From: Dehalococcoidia bacterium
GTDB taxonomy: Bacteria > Chloroflexota > Dehalococcoidia > DSTF01 > JACRBR01
NCBI GenBank assembly: GCA_040902535.1
Contig: JBBDXD010000003.1
Coordinates: 30,018 to 94,017 of the forward strand
Reading direction: 5' to 3'
Length of the DNA: 64,000 nucleotides
Shown here piece after piece: positions 26,954 to 34,603 of this stretch. The translations under genes were made by a program, and so were the position numbers. The first letter of the stretch is position 1. Each line of letters begins with the position of its first letter. The notes under the pieces were generated by a model. The model made no database searches and had not been told where the DNA came from. It saw only the letters and a list, made by a program, of their open reading frames with translations.

Positions 26954-28318
26954 ATGGTCGTCGGGACGAAGGTCAACGCGGAGCGCGTGTACTACAACTA
27001 TGGCGGCGGTCTTCCGCCCGTCGAGCTTGATCCGGAGCCGGCCCTGCCGCTGTCCCAGCAGCAGGACGATCTGCCGAAACTGATCACCGACACGACGCTC
27101 CGCGACGGCGCGCAGGATAGCCGCTTCGCAATCTTCCCGTCGGACGTGCGGCTCAAGTACTACGACCTGCTGCATCGCCTCGACAACAACCTCGGCGCCA
27201 TCTACGCCGTCGAAGCGTTCATCTATCAGAAGCGCGACGTCTGGACGCTTGAAAAACTGCTCGAGCGCGGCTACGAATGGCCGCGCGTCACAACCTGGAC
27301 GCGCGCCACGCCCAAGGACATCAAGCTGCTCGTCGATGTCTCCCAGGGGAAGGTGAAGGAGACGGGCATGCTCGCCTCCGCGTCCGACCACCACATCTTC
27401 GACAAGCTCGCCTACGCCTCCAAGGAAGAGGCGATCGAAAAATACCTGCAGCCGATCCGCACGGCGCTTGAGAACAACATCGTGCCGCGCGTCCACCTCG
27501 AAGACACGACGCGCGCCGATATCCACGGCTGGGTAATCCCCTTCATGCAGCGCGTGCTCGATGAATCCCGCGGCATCGCGAAGTTCCGCGTCTGCGACAC
27601 GATCGGCTGGGGCAGCCCCGATCCGTATGCCAAGCTCCCGTGGGGCATCCCCCGCTTGATCACGACGCTCCGCGCGGAAACCGGCGCCGAACTTGAGTTC
27701 CACGGACACAATGACTTCGGCCTCGCGACGGCGAACACCATCGCCGCCTGGCGTTACGGCGCGAAAAAGGCGAACGTCGCCTTCGCCGGCCTTGGCGAGC
27801 GCACCGGCAACACATCGCTGGAGCAGATGGTCGCCGCCCTCATCCGCCACTACGGCGATCCCGGCTTCGACCTCAAGGCGCTCGAAGATATGAAAACGCT
27901 CATCGATACGGAGGTGACGCCGCTTCCCGACCGCGCGCCCATCATCGGCGAAGTCTTCACGACCACCGCGGGCATCCACCAGGCAGGCGTCGGGCGCCAG
28001 GGCGGCGCGCCGGGCGGCCTCATCTACCTGCCGTTCGCCGCTTCGCTCTTCGGACGTCGCGAAGTCGAGCTGAGCCGCATCGGGTCGCTATCCGGCTCCG
28101 AAGGCATTATCTCCGTGCTCAACCGCGAACTGGAACGCACAGGCAGTGACACGCGCGTGAAGGAGACCAGCCGCGTCGTAAAGCAGATCTACGATCGCAT
28201 CCAGGACGAATACAACGGCCAGTACGACGAGCAGCACGACCACTGGGTGAACTCCCGGCGCGCGTTCTTCACGTCGGAGGACATCATCGATCTCGCCCGC
28301 GAGCTTGGTGCGCTCTGA
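26954..28318 (+). CDS. DRE-TIM metallolyase, homocitrate/isopropylmalate/Re-citrate synthase-like
   Basis: This 454-residue Claisen-condensing enzyme has the DRE motif DTTLRDGAQ at residues 46-54 and the metal-binding HGHND at 250-254, followed by GLATAN. GERTGNTSLEQM later matches the synthase group. No biotin-carrier region is present. Candidates are isopropylmalate, homocitrate, citramalate or Re-citrate synthase. The long N-terminal extension (about 45 residues before the DRE motif) and lack of leucine genes argue against standard LeuA. Re-citrate synthase, known in Dehalococcoides, is my preferred guess but not proven. Confidence 0.8.
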   Translation: MVVGTKVNAERVYYNYGGGLPPVELDPEPALPLSQQQDDLPKLITDTTLRDGAQDSRFAIFPSDVRLKYYDLLHRLDNNLGAIYAVEAFIYQKRDVWTLEKLLERGYEWPRVTTWTRATPKDIKLLVDVSQGKVKETGMLASASDHHIFDKLAYASKEEAIEKYLQPIRTALENNIVPRVHLEDTTRADIHGWVIPFMQRVLDESRGIAKFRVCDTIGWGSPDPYAKLPWGIPRLITTLRAETGAELEFHGHNDFGLATANTIAAWRYGAKKANVAFAGLGERTGNTSLEQMVAALIRHYGDPGFDLKALEDMKTLIDTEVTPLPDRAPIIGEVFTTTAGIHQAGVGRQGGAPGGLIYLPFAASLFGRREVELSRIGSLSGSEGIISVLNRELERTGSDTRVKETSRVVKQIYDRIQDEYNGQYDEQHDHWVNSRRAFFTSEDIIDLARELGAL

Positions 28319-28458
28319 GCGGTCGTTGGTACTCGCCGTAACGTGGAATCGCGGAAGTTGCGCACCGCACGCCGTTCAGGCGCTATGCTGGCGGCGTACG
28401 ATAATGCGTCAAACGACGCGGGACCTGGAACCGGAGGTCGAGCGTAGGCAGGAAGCCG

Positions 28459-28779
28459 ATGGCCCAGTACGTCACGATCCGGCGGTGGACCCTCAAAGAG
28501 GGCGTCTCGGAAAGCGATCTCGTTGCCCTCGTGCGCGATGGCATCATCCCGGCATACAGGAAACAACCCGGCTGTCTGCGGCTGATGCTCCTGCGCGTCG
28601 CCGATCCACCTTCCTATCTCGCGACGACGCACTGGGAGAGCAAGGAAGCCTACGATCGTTGGGCCGGCGAAGGCGGCCAATCCTGGCGCGATGAATATCG
28701 CCCGACGCTCGAACGTTGGTTGGAGTTCATGACGTTTCAAGACGAGTGGGAGACCGACCTCGTCGTCGCCAGCGACTGA
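28459..28779 (+). CDS. Antibiotic biosynthesis monooxygenase (ABM)-like dimeric alpha-beta barrel protein
   Basis: This 106-residue protein has the ferredoxin-like pattern of ABM-domain proteins: VTIRRWTLKEG, a helix, GCLRLMLLRV, then ATTHWESKEAYDRW. These small dimers act as heme-degrading or quinol monooxygenases, or have unknown roles. The diagnostic heme-ligand His and Asn-Trp pair are not obvious, so I assign only the fold. AGGA precedes the ATG. A second ABM-type gene lies at 29561. Confidence 0.75.
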   Translation: MAQYVTIRRWTLKEGVSESDLVALVRDGIIPAYRKQPGCLRLMLLRVADPPSYLATTHWESKEAYDRWAGEGGQSWRDEYRPTLERWLEFMTFQDEWETDLVVASD

Positions 28780-28870
28780 TCGAATCGCGGTGAGATAGCC
28801 CCGGCATCCCATTTTCCGAAATTTTGTGCCGTCGGCTTTACAGAATTCGTATCAAAACCGCGAGACCCCG

Positions 28871-28900
28871 TTGACAGCAACGGACCCGCGGGCGTAACAT
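28871..28900 (+). promoter_or_regulatory. Promoter of the c-di-AMP riboswitch transcript
   Basis: A perfect TTGACA (28871-28876) and TAACAT (28895-28900) are separated by 18 bp. Transcription would start near 28907. A GCCCCAC/GTGGGGC hairpin (28921-28945) follows before the aptamer. Confidence 0.75.
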
Positions 28901-28961
28901 GTACATGAAATCACAAACAGGCCCCACGCATCCCGCTTGTGGGGCTTCGTGCCGGCGAGGG

Positions 28962-29139
28962 CACGGCCGAACCACCGCGATTCTCTCGTAGAAGCGCGGC
29001 GGGCGGGGGAACCAGGGTCCGCATTGCGCGGATGGGGTGAATCGAGCGTCGACCCGGGTTTACCGGCGGCGGCGACTTGTAGGGCAGCCTTCAGCCCGAA
29101 CCCGTCAGCTAACCCCGCAGGCAGATCAGAAGGCCCGTG
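28962..29139 (+). promoter_or_regulatory. ydaO/yuaA cyclic-di-AMP riboswitch
   Basis: The class signatures appear in order: GGCCGAACC (28965-28973), GGGGAACCA (29006-29014), GGGGTGAATC (29034-29043) and the highly conserved block from CCCGAACC through GTCAGCTAACC to CGCAGGC (29095-29122). CACGG and CCGTG close P1 at the two ends. The family binds two c-di-AMP molecules and usually turns expression off, typically controlling potassium transport or cell-wall enzymes. Here the next gene is a small zinc-ribbon protein. Confidence 0.95.
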
Positions 29140-29180
29140 ATTGGACATCCGGTAGCTTTCTGACTTCCGTATGAGCGGAG

Positions 29181-29205
29181 GTCCGGCCGACAGGCCCTGG
29201 AGGAC
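29181..29205 (+). promoter_or_regulatory. Hairpin masking the ribosome site downstream of the c-di-AMP aptamer
   Basis: GTCC and GGCC pair with GGCC and GGAC around a GACA loop, with ctgga unpaired. The 3' arm contains the Shine-Dalgarno GGAGG (29199-29203) of the zinc-ribbon gene, so the expression platform may act on translation. No U-tract follows within the leader. Confidence 0.6.
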
Positions 29206-29211
29206 TGCCTC

Positions 29212-29418
29212 ATGAACACCAATCTGCCCCGAACATGCCCCCGCTGTCGCGGATCGATGATCGTAGAGCGTGACTGGTACGGCGCCTACAGCACCTGTTT
29301 GTGCTGCGGCTACGTCCACGAAGCCGTCTCAACGCCCCCGATCGACCTGCTCGAAGAGGAAGAGGGCCACCCCCGCCAGCGCCGGCGCCAACCGTCGCAC
29401 GGCAAGCTTCGTCTCTAG
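29212..29418 (+). CDS. Small zinc-ribbon protein controlled by c-di-AMP
   Basis: This 68-residue protein has CPRC at residues 9-12 and CLCCGY near residue 29, a CxxC...CxxC zinc-ribbon. The short loop between (DWYGAYST) resembles ribbon domains in nucleic-acid or protein-binding proteins. The C-terminal half is acidic then Arg-rich (EEEEG, RQRRRQ). GGAGG lies eight bases before the ATG. It is the only gene between the riboswitch and a terminator, so it is the direct regulatory target. Function is unknown. Confidence 0.85.
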   Translation: MNTNLPRTCPRCRGSMIVERDWYGAYSTCLCCGYVHEAVSTPPIDLLEEEEGHPRQRRRQPSHGKLRL

Positions 29419-29450
29419 CATCTCACCAATGGCCATCCTGCGCGTTGAAA

Positions 29451-29484
29451 GCGTCCCGGGCGTATTGACCGGGCGTTTTCCTTT
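29451..29484 (+). terminator. Rho-independent terminator after the zinc-ribbon gene
   Basis: gcgtcccgg pairs with ccgggcg, with one bulged T, and is followed by ttttccttt. It makes the riboswitch transcript monocistronic. Confidence 0.75.
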
Positions 29485-29560
29485 GCCATCGCCGGGTCTA
29501 AGATTGCGGCGGTGCGAAGCGGCGACCCGCCAATCTGCACGCACCCGGTAGGAGGTCACG

Positions 29561-29896
29561 TTGCTCTACATCCGGCTTTCATTGATGAACCCCAAACCCG
29601 GGAAGGACCACGAGGTCGCCGCGATCATGGACGACCTCGTGACCTACTACAAGCAGCAGGACGGCTTCGTCGACGGCTATAAGCTGCGCGCCGCCGATGA
29701 GACCGGCGACATCGGCCGCGTCACCGTCTGGCGCTCGGAGGAGGAAGCCGACCGCACCGCGCAGAACACCCATGTCATGTCACGGCGCTCCGATCTCATG
29801 CCGCTGATCGAAGAAGGTTCGCACGAAGAACGCTCGTTCTTCGCGGAAGAGGAGTCGAAGCCGCTGTCGCAGCTTCTGCGCAAACTGGGTCTTTAG
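29561..29896 (+). CDS. ABM-like dimeric alpha-beta barrel protein
   Basis: This 111-residue protein begins LYIRLSLMNPKPGKDHEVAAI, a first strand and helix of the ABM/EthD-like fold, with QDGFVDGYKLRA and GRVTVWRSEEEAD as the next strands. TTG 29561 is used because GTAGGAGG lies six bases upstream. Its stop overlaps the end of the convergent membrane-protein gene. It could be a monooxygenase-like or stress protein; no catalytic residues can be assigned. Confidence 0.75.
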   Translation: MLYIRLSLMNPKPGKDHEVAAIMDDLVTYYKQQDGFVDGYKLRAADETGDIGRVTVWRSEEEADRTAQNTHVMSRRSDLMPLIEEGSHEERSFFAEEESKPLSQLLRKLGL

Positions 29897-30129
29897 ATCT
29901 CGACCGCCGCCGGCACCATGTCCTGCTCTTCAAGCTCCGCAAGCTCCGGCTCGGTGTTGATCATCGTCCAGCCCACCCAAAACGCCAGCGCGCTCACGAT
30001 GCCGACGGCCGTCACCACCGGCAGCGCGACCACCAGGTAGCTCCGCCGCATCATGCCGACGAGCATGAACAGCATCTGCACCGCAGACGCGATCATCAGG
30101 ATCATGCCGAGTTCCCGCGACCGTCCCAC
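29893..30129 (-). CDS. Small two-helix membrane protein
   Basis: This 78-residue protein has two hydrophobic segments, LGMILMIASAVQMLFMLVGM (7-26) and VVALPVVTAVGIVSALAFWV (about 33-52), joined by a basic RRS turn. An acidic C-terminal tail follows. It belongs to no family I recognise. It follows the Trm112-like gene by 18 bp on the same strand, so the two are probably co-transcribed. Confidence 0.7.
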   Translation of the reverse strand: MGRSRELGMILMIASAVQMLFMLVGMMRRSYLVVALPVVTAVGIVSALAFWVGWTMINTEPELAELEEQDMVPAAVEI

Positions 30130-30147
30130 CGGGTCCCTCCTCCTGGA

Positions 30148-30345
30148 CTATGCGCCGCTGGTCGCCTTCCGCAGGTCCGGCGGCAACAGGTTCGGAATGC
30201 TGTCCTCGATCGGGTATCGCTCGTCGCACTTGGCGCAATAGAGCGTGCCGCGGATCACTTCGTCGTCCTTCTCTTCGTCGATCGTGAGCGTCAACTCGCT
30301 CTTGCACATCGGGCAGGCGAGGATCTCCATCAGGTCTTTGCGCAT
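30148..30345 (-). CDS. Trm112/UPF0434-type zinc-ribbon protein
   Basis: This 65-residue protein starts MRKDLMEILACPMCKSEL, with a second CAKC pair (residues 37-40) and the ending RYPIEDSIPNLLP. That is the exact layout of bacterial UPF0434/YcaR proteins, relatives of Trm112, which supports methyltransferases in other organisms. The bacterial role is not established. Four cysteines form the zinc site. Confidence 0.9.
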   Translation of the reverse strand: MRKDLMEILACPMCKSELTLTIDEEKDDEVIRGTLYCAKCDERYPIEDSIPNLLPPDLRKATSGA

Positions 30346-30606
30346 GCGTATCGCTCCCTCGAACGTTGCTGAGTACCACGACAGAGTACAGCGAGACCGC
30401 GATGTCCGACTAGTCCCGCTCGCGTCCGAATGTACCCGCAGCCCCGCGCCCGCCCTCGGCGCATGAGCAATTGATCATGCTTGTCAAGCGCGAGTCGTCC
30501 ATGTCAAGCGAATCTGTATCGCGCCACGGCGCCATCCCGTACGATCGCCGCGACATAGAGGGCAGAGACGCTGCAGCTTCACGCTCGGCTTGGGACGGAA
30601 CACATC

Positions 30607-31644
30607 ATGCTTCACACGACGCTCTCACGCGTGGCCGTCGCCGGCGTGCTCGCCGCTGCGGCGCTTAGCGTCGCGGCCGGCGCGCTCAGCCTGACGACGA
30701 CACGTACCGCCTACGCCGCCGACGAGGTCGCCTGCAACGGCGACCACGCGCTCGAAGACGATGGCTACGCATGCTCACCGCTGCTCAACAAGGGCACCGG
30801 GTCGACCATCGGTGAGGCCTTCAGCATCCGTGCCGGCTCCGTGCTCACCATCTACACCAACCTGTTCTCACCGCTCTCCGACGACGGTCACAGCGAGCAA
30901 AAGCTCTGCGTCGACGATGATGACGACCCCTTCGACGAAGAAGAATCATGCCTCGGCGACACCGCCGAGGGCCACATCAACGACGACATGCTCGTCCCCG
31001 CCCCCGCGAATCAGGAGGAGGACGACGGCGAGTACGAGTTCCTGATCGAAGACGAGCAGCTCGAAGAGTTCTCCGGCGCCGGCTCCAGCGCCGGCCTCGG
31101 CGGCTACGCCGTCAACGTTTCGAGCTACACCTACTTCTCCTTCCACTTCGACGAGGCGCAGTACTCGGTCGAGACCTTCCTCCAGCCCGAAGATGACGGC
31201 CCGGAGACCGAAACGCCCGAGGTGACGAAGACCGGCGGCCCCGGCCGCACCTCCACCGTCGTCAGGACGACGACGGCGGTCCGCACGACGACGCCCACCG
31301 TCACCGGCGAGACCGAAACGCCCACCAGCACACCCACGCTCACCTCGACCAGCACATCCACCAGCACCTCGACGCCCGGAAACGGCACGACGACCACCAA
31401 CCGCCCACCGCCCAACGGCGTTGGCGGCTCGACCACCACGCCTCCGACGGCAACCCCGGTCAACACCGTGCTTGCGCAAGAAGTGACACCGACGGCCAGC
31501 GCGATCGGCGTCTCGCTGCCGGCAGCCGGCGGCGGCGGCTCGATGGACATGGTGCGCGATAACCTGCCGCTGCTCCTGCTCTCGATGTGGCTGATCGTCC
31601 TCGTCATCGTCGGCGGCGCCGTCACCCAACGCCGCGGACTCTAG
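30607..31644 (+). CDS. Secreted surface protein with Thr-rich stalk and sortase-like C-terminal signal
   Basis: This 345-residue protein has a signal peptide (cleavage probably after TAYA, near residue 37), an acidic domain of about 160 residues with two Cys pairs, and a Thr/Pro/Ser-rich low-complexity stalk (about 205-295). The C-terminus has SLPAAGGGG, a hydrophobic span LPLLLLSMWLIVLVIVGGAV and the basic tail TQRRGL. LPAAG, hydrophobic helix and basic tail resemble a cell-wall sorting signal. No sortase gene is in the window. A simple C-terminal membrane anchor is the alternative. Confidence 0.75.
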   Translation: MLHTTLSRVAVAGVLAAAALSVAAGALSLTTTRTAYAADEVACNGDHALEDDGYACSPLLNKGTGSTIGEAFSIRAGSVLTIYTNLFSPLSDDGHSEQKLCVDDDDDPFDEEESCLGDTAEGHINDDMLVPAPANQEEDDGEYEFLIEDEQLEEFSGAGSSAGLGGYAVNVSSYTYFSFHFDEAQYSVETFLQPEDDGPETETPEVTKTGGPGRTSTVVRTTTAVRTTTPTVTGETETPTSTPTLTSTSTSTSTSTPGNGTTTTNRPPPNGVGGSTTTPPTATPVNTVLAQEVTPTASAIGVSLPAAGGGGSMDMVRDNLPLLLLSMWLIVLVIVGGAVTQRRGL

Positions 31645-31653
31645 TTACACGAG

Positions 31654-31704
31654 CCGGGCTTTCAGCCCGCGCGGCACACTACGAGCGCGGGCTTTCAGCC
31701 CGCG
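31654..31704. repeat. Two REP-like palindromes
   Basis: ccgggctttcagcccgcg (31654-31671) and cgcgggctttcagcccgcg (31686-31704) lie just after the surface-protein stop. They match the cores of the 112-bp tandem repeat at 23217. The rest of 31645-31963 holds only the rpsF promoter and leader. Confidence 0.8.
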
Positions 31705-31818
31705 CGGCTCCGCGCAGCATCACGCCGCCCACACCACCGCGCCGCGCAGCAGCAGACAGAACGCCGCCGGCCGTGGCCGCGAGCCTCACCGCTCAGCCAG
31801 GGCACAGCACACCTTCCG

Positions 31819-31847
31819 TTGACTTGACCTAACCGCGATCCTATACT
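31819..31847 (+). promoter_or_regulatory. Strong promoter of the rpsF-ssb-rpsR operon
   Basis: TTGACT (31819-31824) and TATACT (31842-31847) are spaced 17 bp. A leader of about 110 nt follows. It contains CCCGG and CGGG arms that could form the S6:S18-binding hairpin known from other rpsF leaders, but I could not confirm the diagnostic bulge. Confidence 0.8.
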
Positions 31848-31963
31848 GCTCTGCGCTGTCGAACAGCCCAGATCGATGCTGAACCGACCAGCCCGGCCTC
31901 CCTCCATGACGGCGGAGCGCACGGGCGGTTTGCTCTACTGGACATGCATTATCGGAGGATGGA

Positions 31964-32254
31964 TTGCACGAGTACGAATTGGTGGTGGTGATCAACCCGG
32001 AGATCGCCGAGGAAGAAGTCCCGGCGGCCGTCGAGCGCGTCACCGGCGCCATCACAAGCCGCGGCGGCGAAGTCGCCGAAGTCACGCCATGGGGCCGGCG
32101 TAAGCTCGCGTACCCCATACGGCGGCATGTCGAAGGGAACTACGTCCTCACGAACATTCGCCTCGACCCCGCGCGCGTGCACGACCTCGAAGGCAGCTTT
32201 CTCATCTCCGACGAGATCCTGCGCCACCTGCTGATCCGCAGGGACGAGGACTAA
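31964..32254 (+). CDS. rpsF: 30S ribosomal protein S6
   Basis: This 96-residue protein begins with the standard YELVVVINPEI strand and contains WGRRKLAYPIRRHVEGNYVL, the conserved S6 core. S6 binds S18 on the small-subunit platform. The start is TTG 31964, four bases after CGGAGG; there is no in-frame ATG near. It is first in the rpsF-ssb-rpsR operon. Confidence 0.95.
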   Translation: MHEYELVVVINPEIAEEEVPAAVERVTGAITSRGGEVAEVTPWGRRKLAYPIRRHVEGNYVLTNIRLDPARVHDLEGSFLISDEILRHLLIRRDED

Positions 32255-32301
32255 GCCCCAGGACGTGGGCGGAGCCCGCGCATCGACGAGAGGGAGTTCA
32301 C

Positions 32302-32736
32302 ATGGCGGGGTTGAACAAGGTCATGCTCATCGGCAACGTCGGGAAGGATCCCGAGATGCGCTACACGGCGAATGGAAGCGCGGTGACCAGCTTTTCTCTC
32401 GCGGTCAGCCGCAGCTTCACGAAGGAAGGCGAGCGTCGCGAAGAGACCGAATGGTTCGAAATCGTGACCTGGAACAAACTCGCCGAAATATGCAGCCAAT
32501 TCCTGCAGAAGGGGCGGCAGACCTACGTAGAGGGACGGCTGCAGACGCGATCCTGGGAGGGTCAGGACGGCCAGAAGCGCTACAAGACCGAAGTCGTGGC
32601 GGAGACGGTCCTCTTCCTCGGTAAGGCCCCGGGATCCGGAGGCCAGCGTGAGATGGAAAACTACGACGACGCACCCGCAGGCAGCGGCGTCGGCAGCGGA
32701 CCGCCGGTCGACCCCGACGATCTGCCCTTCGAATAG
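32302..32736 (+). CDS. ssb: Single-stranded DNA-binding protein
   Basis: This 144-residue protein has the OB fold (LNKVMLIGNVGKDPEMRY) and EWFEIVTWNKLAEI, followed by a disordered Gly/Asp-rich region. It ends DPDDLPFE, the acidic tail that recruits repair and replication proteins. The tetramer protects single-stranded DNA. It lies between the S6 and S18 genes, the usual place in bacteria. Confidence 0.96.
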   Translation: MAGLNKVMLIGNVGKDPEMRYTANGSAVTSFSLAVSRSFTKEGERREETEWFEIVTWNKLAEICSQFLQKGRQTYVEGRLQTRSWEGQDGQKRYKTEVVAETVLFLGKAPGSGGQREMENYDDAPAGSGVGSGPPVDPDDLPFE

Positions 32737-32787
32737 CAACATATTGGCGCGGTCCGTCCGCGCGAACAGACGAAAGGGAGCACACAT

Positions 32788-33342
32788 TTGACGAACGAAG
32801 GTAGCGAGAGCGAGCAGATCGCTCCGGCGACCGCGGCCCCCGGGGCCGCAGAAACGTCGCCTCGGCCGGATACCGGCCGAACCGGGGAGCGCGAACAGCG
32901 ACCGGCCAGCGACCGCCCGGAAGGCCCCCGTACCGATGACCGTGGCGACCGTCCCGGCGGCGATCGATTTGGCGGCGGCGACCGCGGCGGTGATCGATTC
33001 GGCGGCGGCGACCGCGGCGGTGATCGATTCGGCGGCGGCGACCGCGATCGCGGCGATCGGCCGTTCCGCCCGCGCGGTGGTGGTGGCGGCGGCTTTCGCG
33101 GCCGCGGCGGCGGCCGCAAGAAGGTGTGCGCCTTCTGCGTCGATAAGATTGACCGCGTCGACTACAAGGACGCACTCAAGCTGCGCCGGTACATCACCGA
33201 ACGCGGCAAAATCGAGCCGCGGCGGAAGACGGGCACCTGCGCGCGGCATCAGCGCCGCCTGACAATCGCGATCAAGCGCGCCCGCCACCTTGCATTGCTT
33301 CCGTACACTGCCGACCACTCCTTCCCCGGCGACCGACGTTAG
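32788..33342 (+). CDS. rpsR: 30S ribosomal protein S18 with long Gly/Arg/Asp repeat extension
   Basis: The C-terminal ~73 residues are a normal S18: [36 protein letters not shown] and [20 protein letters not shown], including cysteines of the zinc-binding form. Before it lies an extension of about 110 residues, first acidic/Pro-rich and then with near-identical [10 protein letters not shown] repeats and RGRGGG. TTG 32788 follows AAAGGGAG. The repeated extension is far longer than usual for S18. Confidence 0.93.
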   Translation: MTNEGSESEQIAPATAAPGAAETSPRPDTGRTGEREQRPASDRPEGPRTDDRGDRPGGDRFGGGDRGGDRFGGGDRGGDRFGGGDRDRGDRPFRPRGGGGGGFRGRGGGRKKVCAFCVDKIDRVDYKDALKLRRYITERGKIEPRRKTGTCARHQRRLTIAIKRARHLALLPYTADHSFPGDRR

Positions 33343-33391
33343 TAGAACGCGACTCGCGCGCCGCTACCGGCGCGCATGTGGGTGTTGAACG

Positions 33392-34603
33392 ATGGCCAGT
33401 GAGAGCAAGCCGGGGCGAACGCCGGAAGCCAAGCCCGCACCGAAACCCACACCTCCGCGCGCCACGAAACGCGGCGGCATCGCAGAGATGCTCTCGATGG
33501 ACTCCGAACGCGCGGCGCGGCTGATCCTGTTCAGCGTCGTCGGCGTCATTCTCGTCGCCGCAGTCGGCTTCATCGGCTTCGGCTACTGGTATACCGAAGT
33601 GCGCCCGGACAGCCGCACCGTGCTTAAGGCCGATGATGCCGAGGTGACGTTCGCCGCGATGAAGCGTCGCATGAAGTACGAGTATTCGCTCAACCCACAA
33701 CAATTCTCGCAGTTCATCAGCATTCTGCCCGACGTGTCGTACGAAAGCTTGCTCAGTGAACTGACACTCGTGCTCCGCGCCGAGGGTGAACTCGGTATTA
33801 CCGCCACGCCGGAAGAGATCGACGCGCAACTTCGCCGCCGCCTCGGAGTCCAGCCTGGCGCCGGCCAGCGTGAATTCATCGACAGCTTCCGCGACGCACT
33901 CGACGAGAGCGGGCTCAAAGAAAGCGAATATCGGCGCATCGCGCACGCCGACGTGCTCTTGAATAAGATCCGGGAAAAGTTCACCGCGGAGTTGCCGGCG
34001 ACCGTGCCACAGTCCAAGGTCGAGATGATCAGCGCCACCGAGATCGAGGCTGCGAACCAGGCGCGAGAGCGCGTGGTGGCCGGTCAGGATTGGGCGACCG
34101 TCGCGCGCGAGGTCTCGAAGGAGGTCGGCGTTCAAGAAAATGGCGGCCAGTACGACTACCAGCCAGATGGCGGATTGAACGACATCGTCAACGGATTTGC
34201 GTTCGAAGCAGAACCGGGCGAGATCAGCGAGCCGCTTTCCTCCCCACAGGGCCAGCCGCCGTTCTACATCGTGCGCGTGGTTGACCGATCGGAGCAACCC
34301 CTGCGAGACGAACAGAAGGTCCCCTACGTGTCGGGTCTGTATGAGCAGTGGCTGATCGCTACGCAGGCCAAGATGAACGTCGAACGCCACTGGGCTGAAG
34401 GGGACTACCTGGAAGCCTTCTCGGAGATCGACTTGACGCCGCCTGAACAGCCGCCGCCCCCCATTCTCCCTAGCGTGACCGTAGCGACGCCCGCGGCCGA
34501 TGCCACGGCCCCCGCCTCGGCACCGACCGCGGATCCTGCGGGCGAGGGTGATACTGCTAATCCCACCCCGTCCGGCGCGCCGCAACCCGAAGATGGTCAG
34601 TGA
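33392..34603 (+). CDS. SurA/PrsA-like membrane-anchored peptidylprolyl isomerase
   Basis: This 403-residue protein has a cytoplasmic basic/Pro-rich N-terminus and one membrane span (about 43-68). An extracytoplasmic SurA N-terminal-like helical region (80-200) and a parvulin-like C-terminal domain follow. In the latter, ENGGQYDYQPDGG then EISEPLSS and FYIVRVVDR are recognisable. A disordered Pro/Ala tail ends it. It should chaperone exported proteins. The stop lies 11 bases inside hom. Confidence 0.8.
   Translation: MASESKPGRTPEAKPAPKPTPPRATKRGGIAEMLSMDSERAARLILFSVVGVILVAAVGFIGFGYWYTEVRPDSRTVLKADDAEVTFAAMKRRMKYEYSLNPQQFSQFISILPDVSYESLLSELTLVLRAEGELGITATPEEIDAQLRRRLGVQPGAGQREFIDSFRDALDESGLKESEYRRIAHADVLLNKIREKFTAELPATVPQSKVEMISATEIEAANQARERVVAGQDWATVAREVSKEVGVQENGGQYDYQPDGGLNDIVNGFAFEAEPGEISEPLSSPQGQPPFYIVRVVDRSEQPLRDEQKVPYVSGLYEQWLIATQAKMNVERHWAEGDYLEAFSEIDLTPPEQPPPPILPSVTVATPAADATAPASAPTADPAGEGDTANPTPSGAPQPEDGQ

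Noticed and set aside
28921..28945. GCCCCAC/GTGGGGC hairpin as a terminator before the c-di-AMP aptamer
   Set aside because: It lies between promoter and aptamer and has no U-tract; termination there would leave the riboswitch unused.
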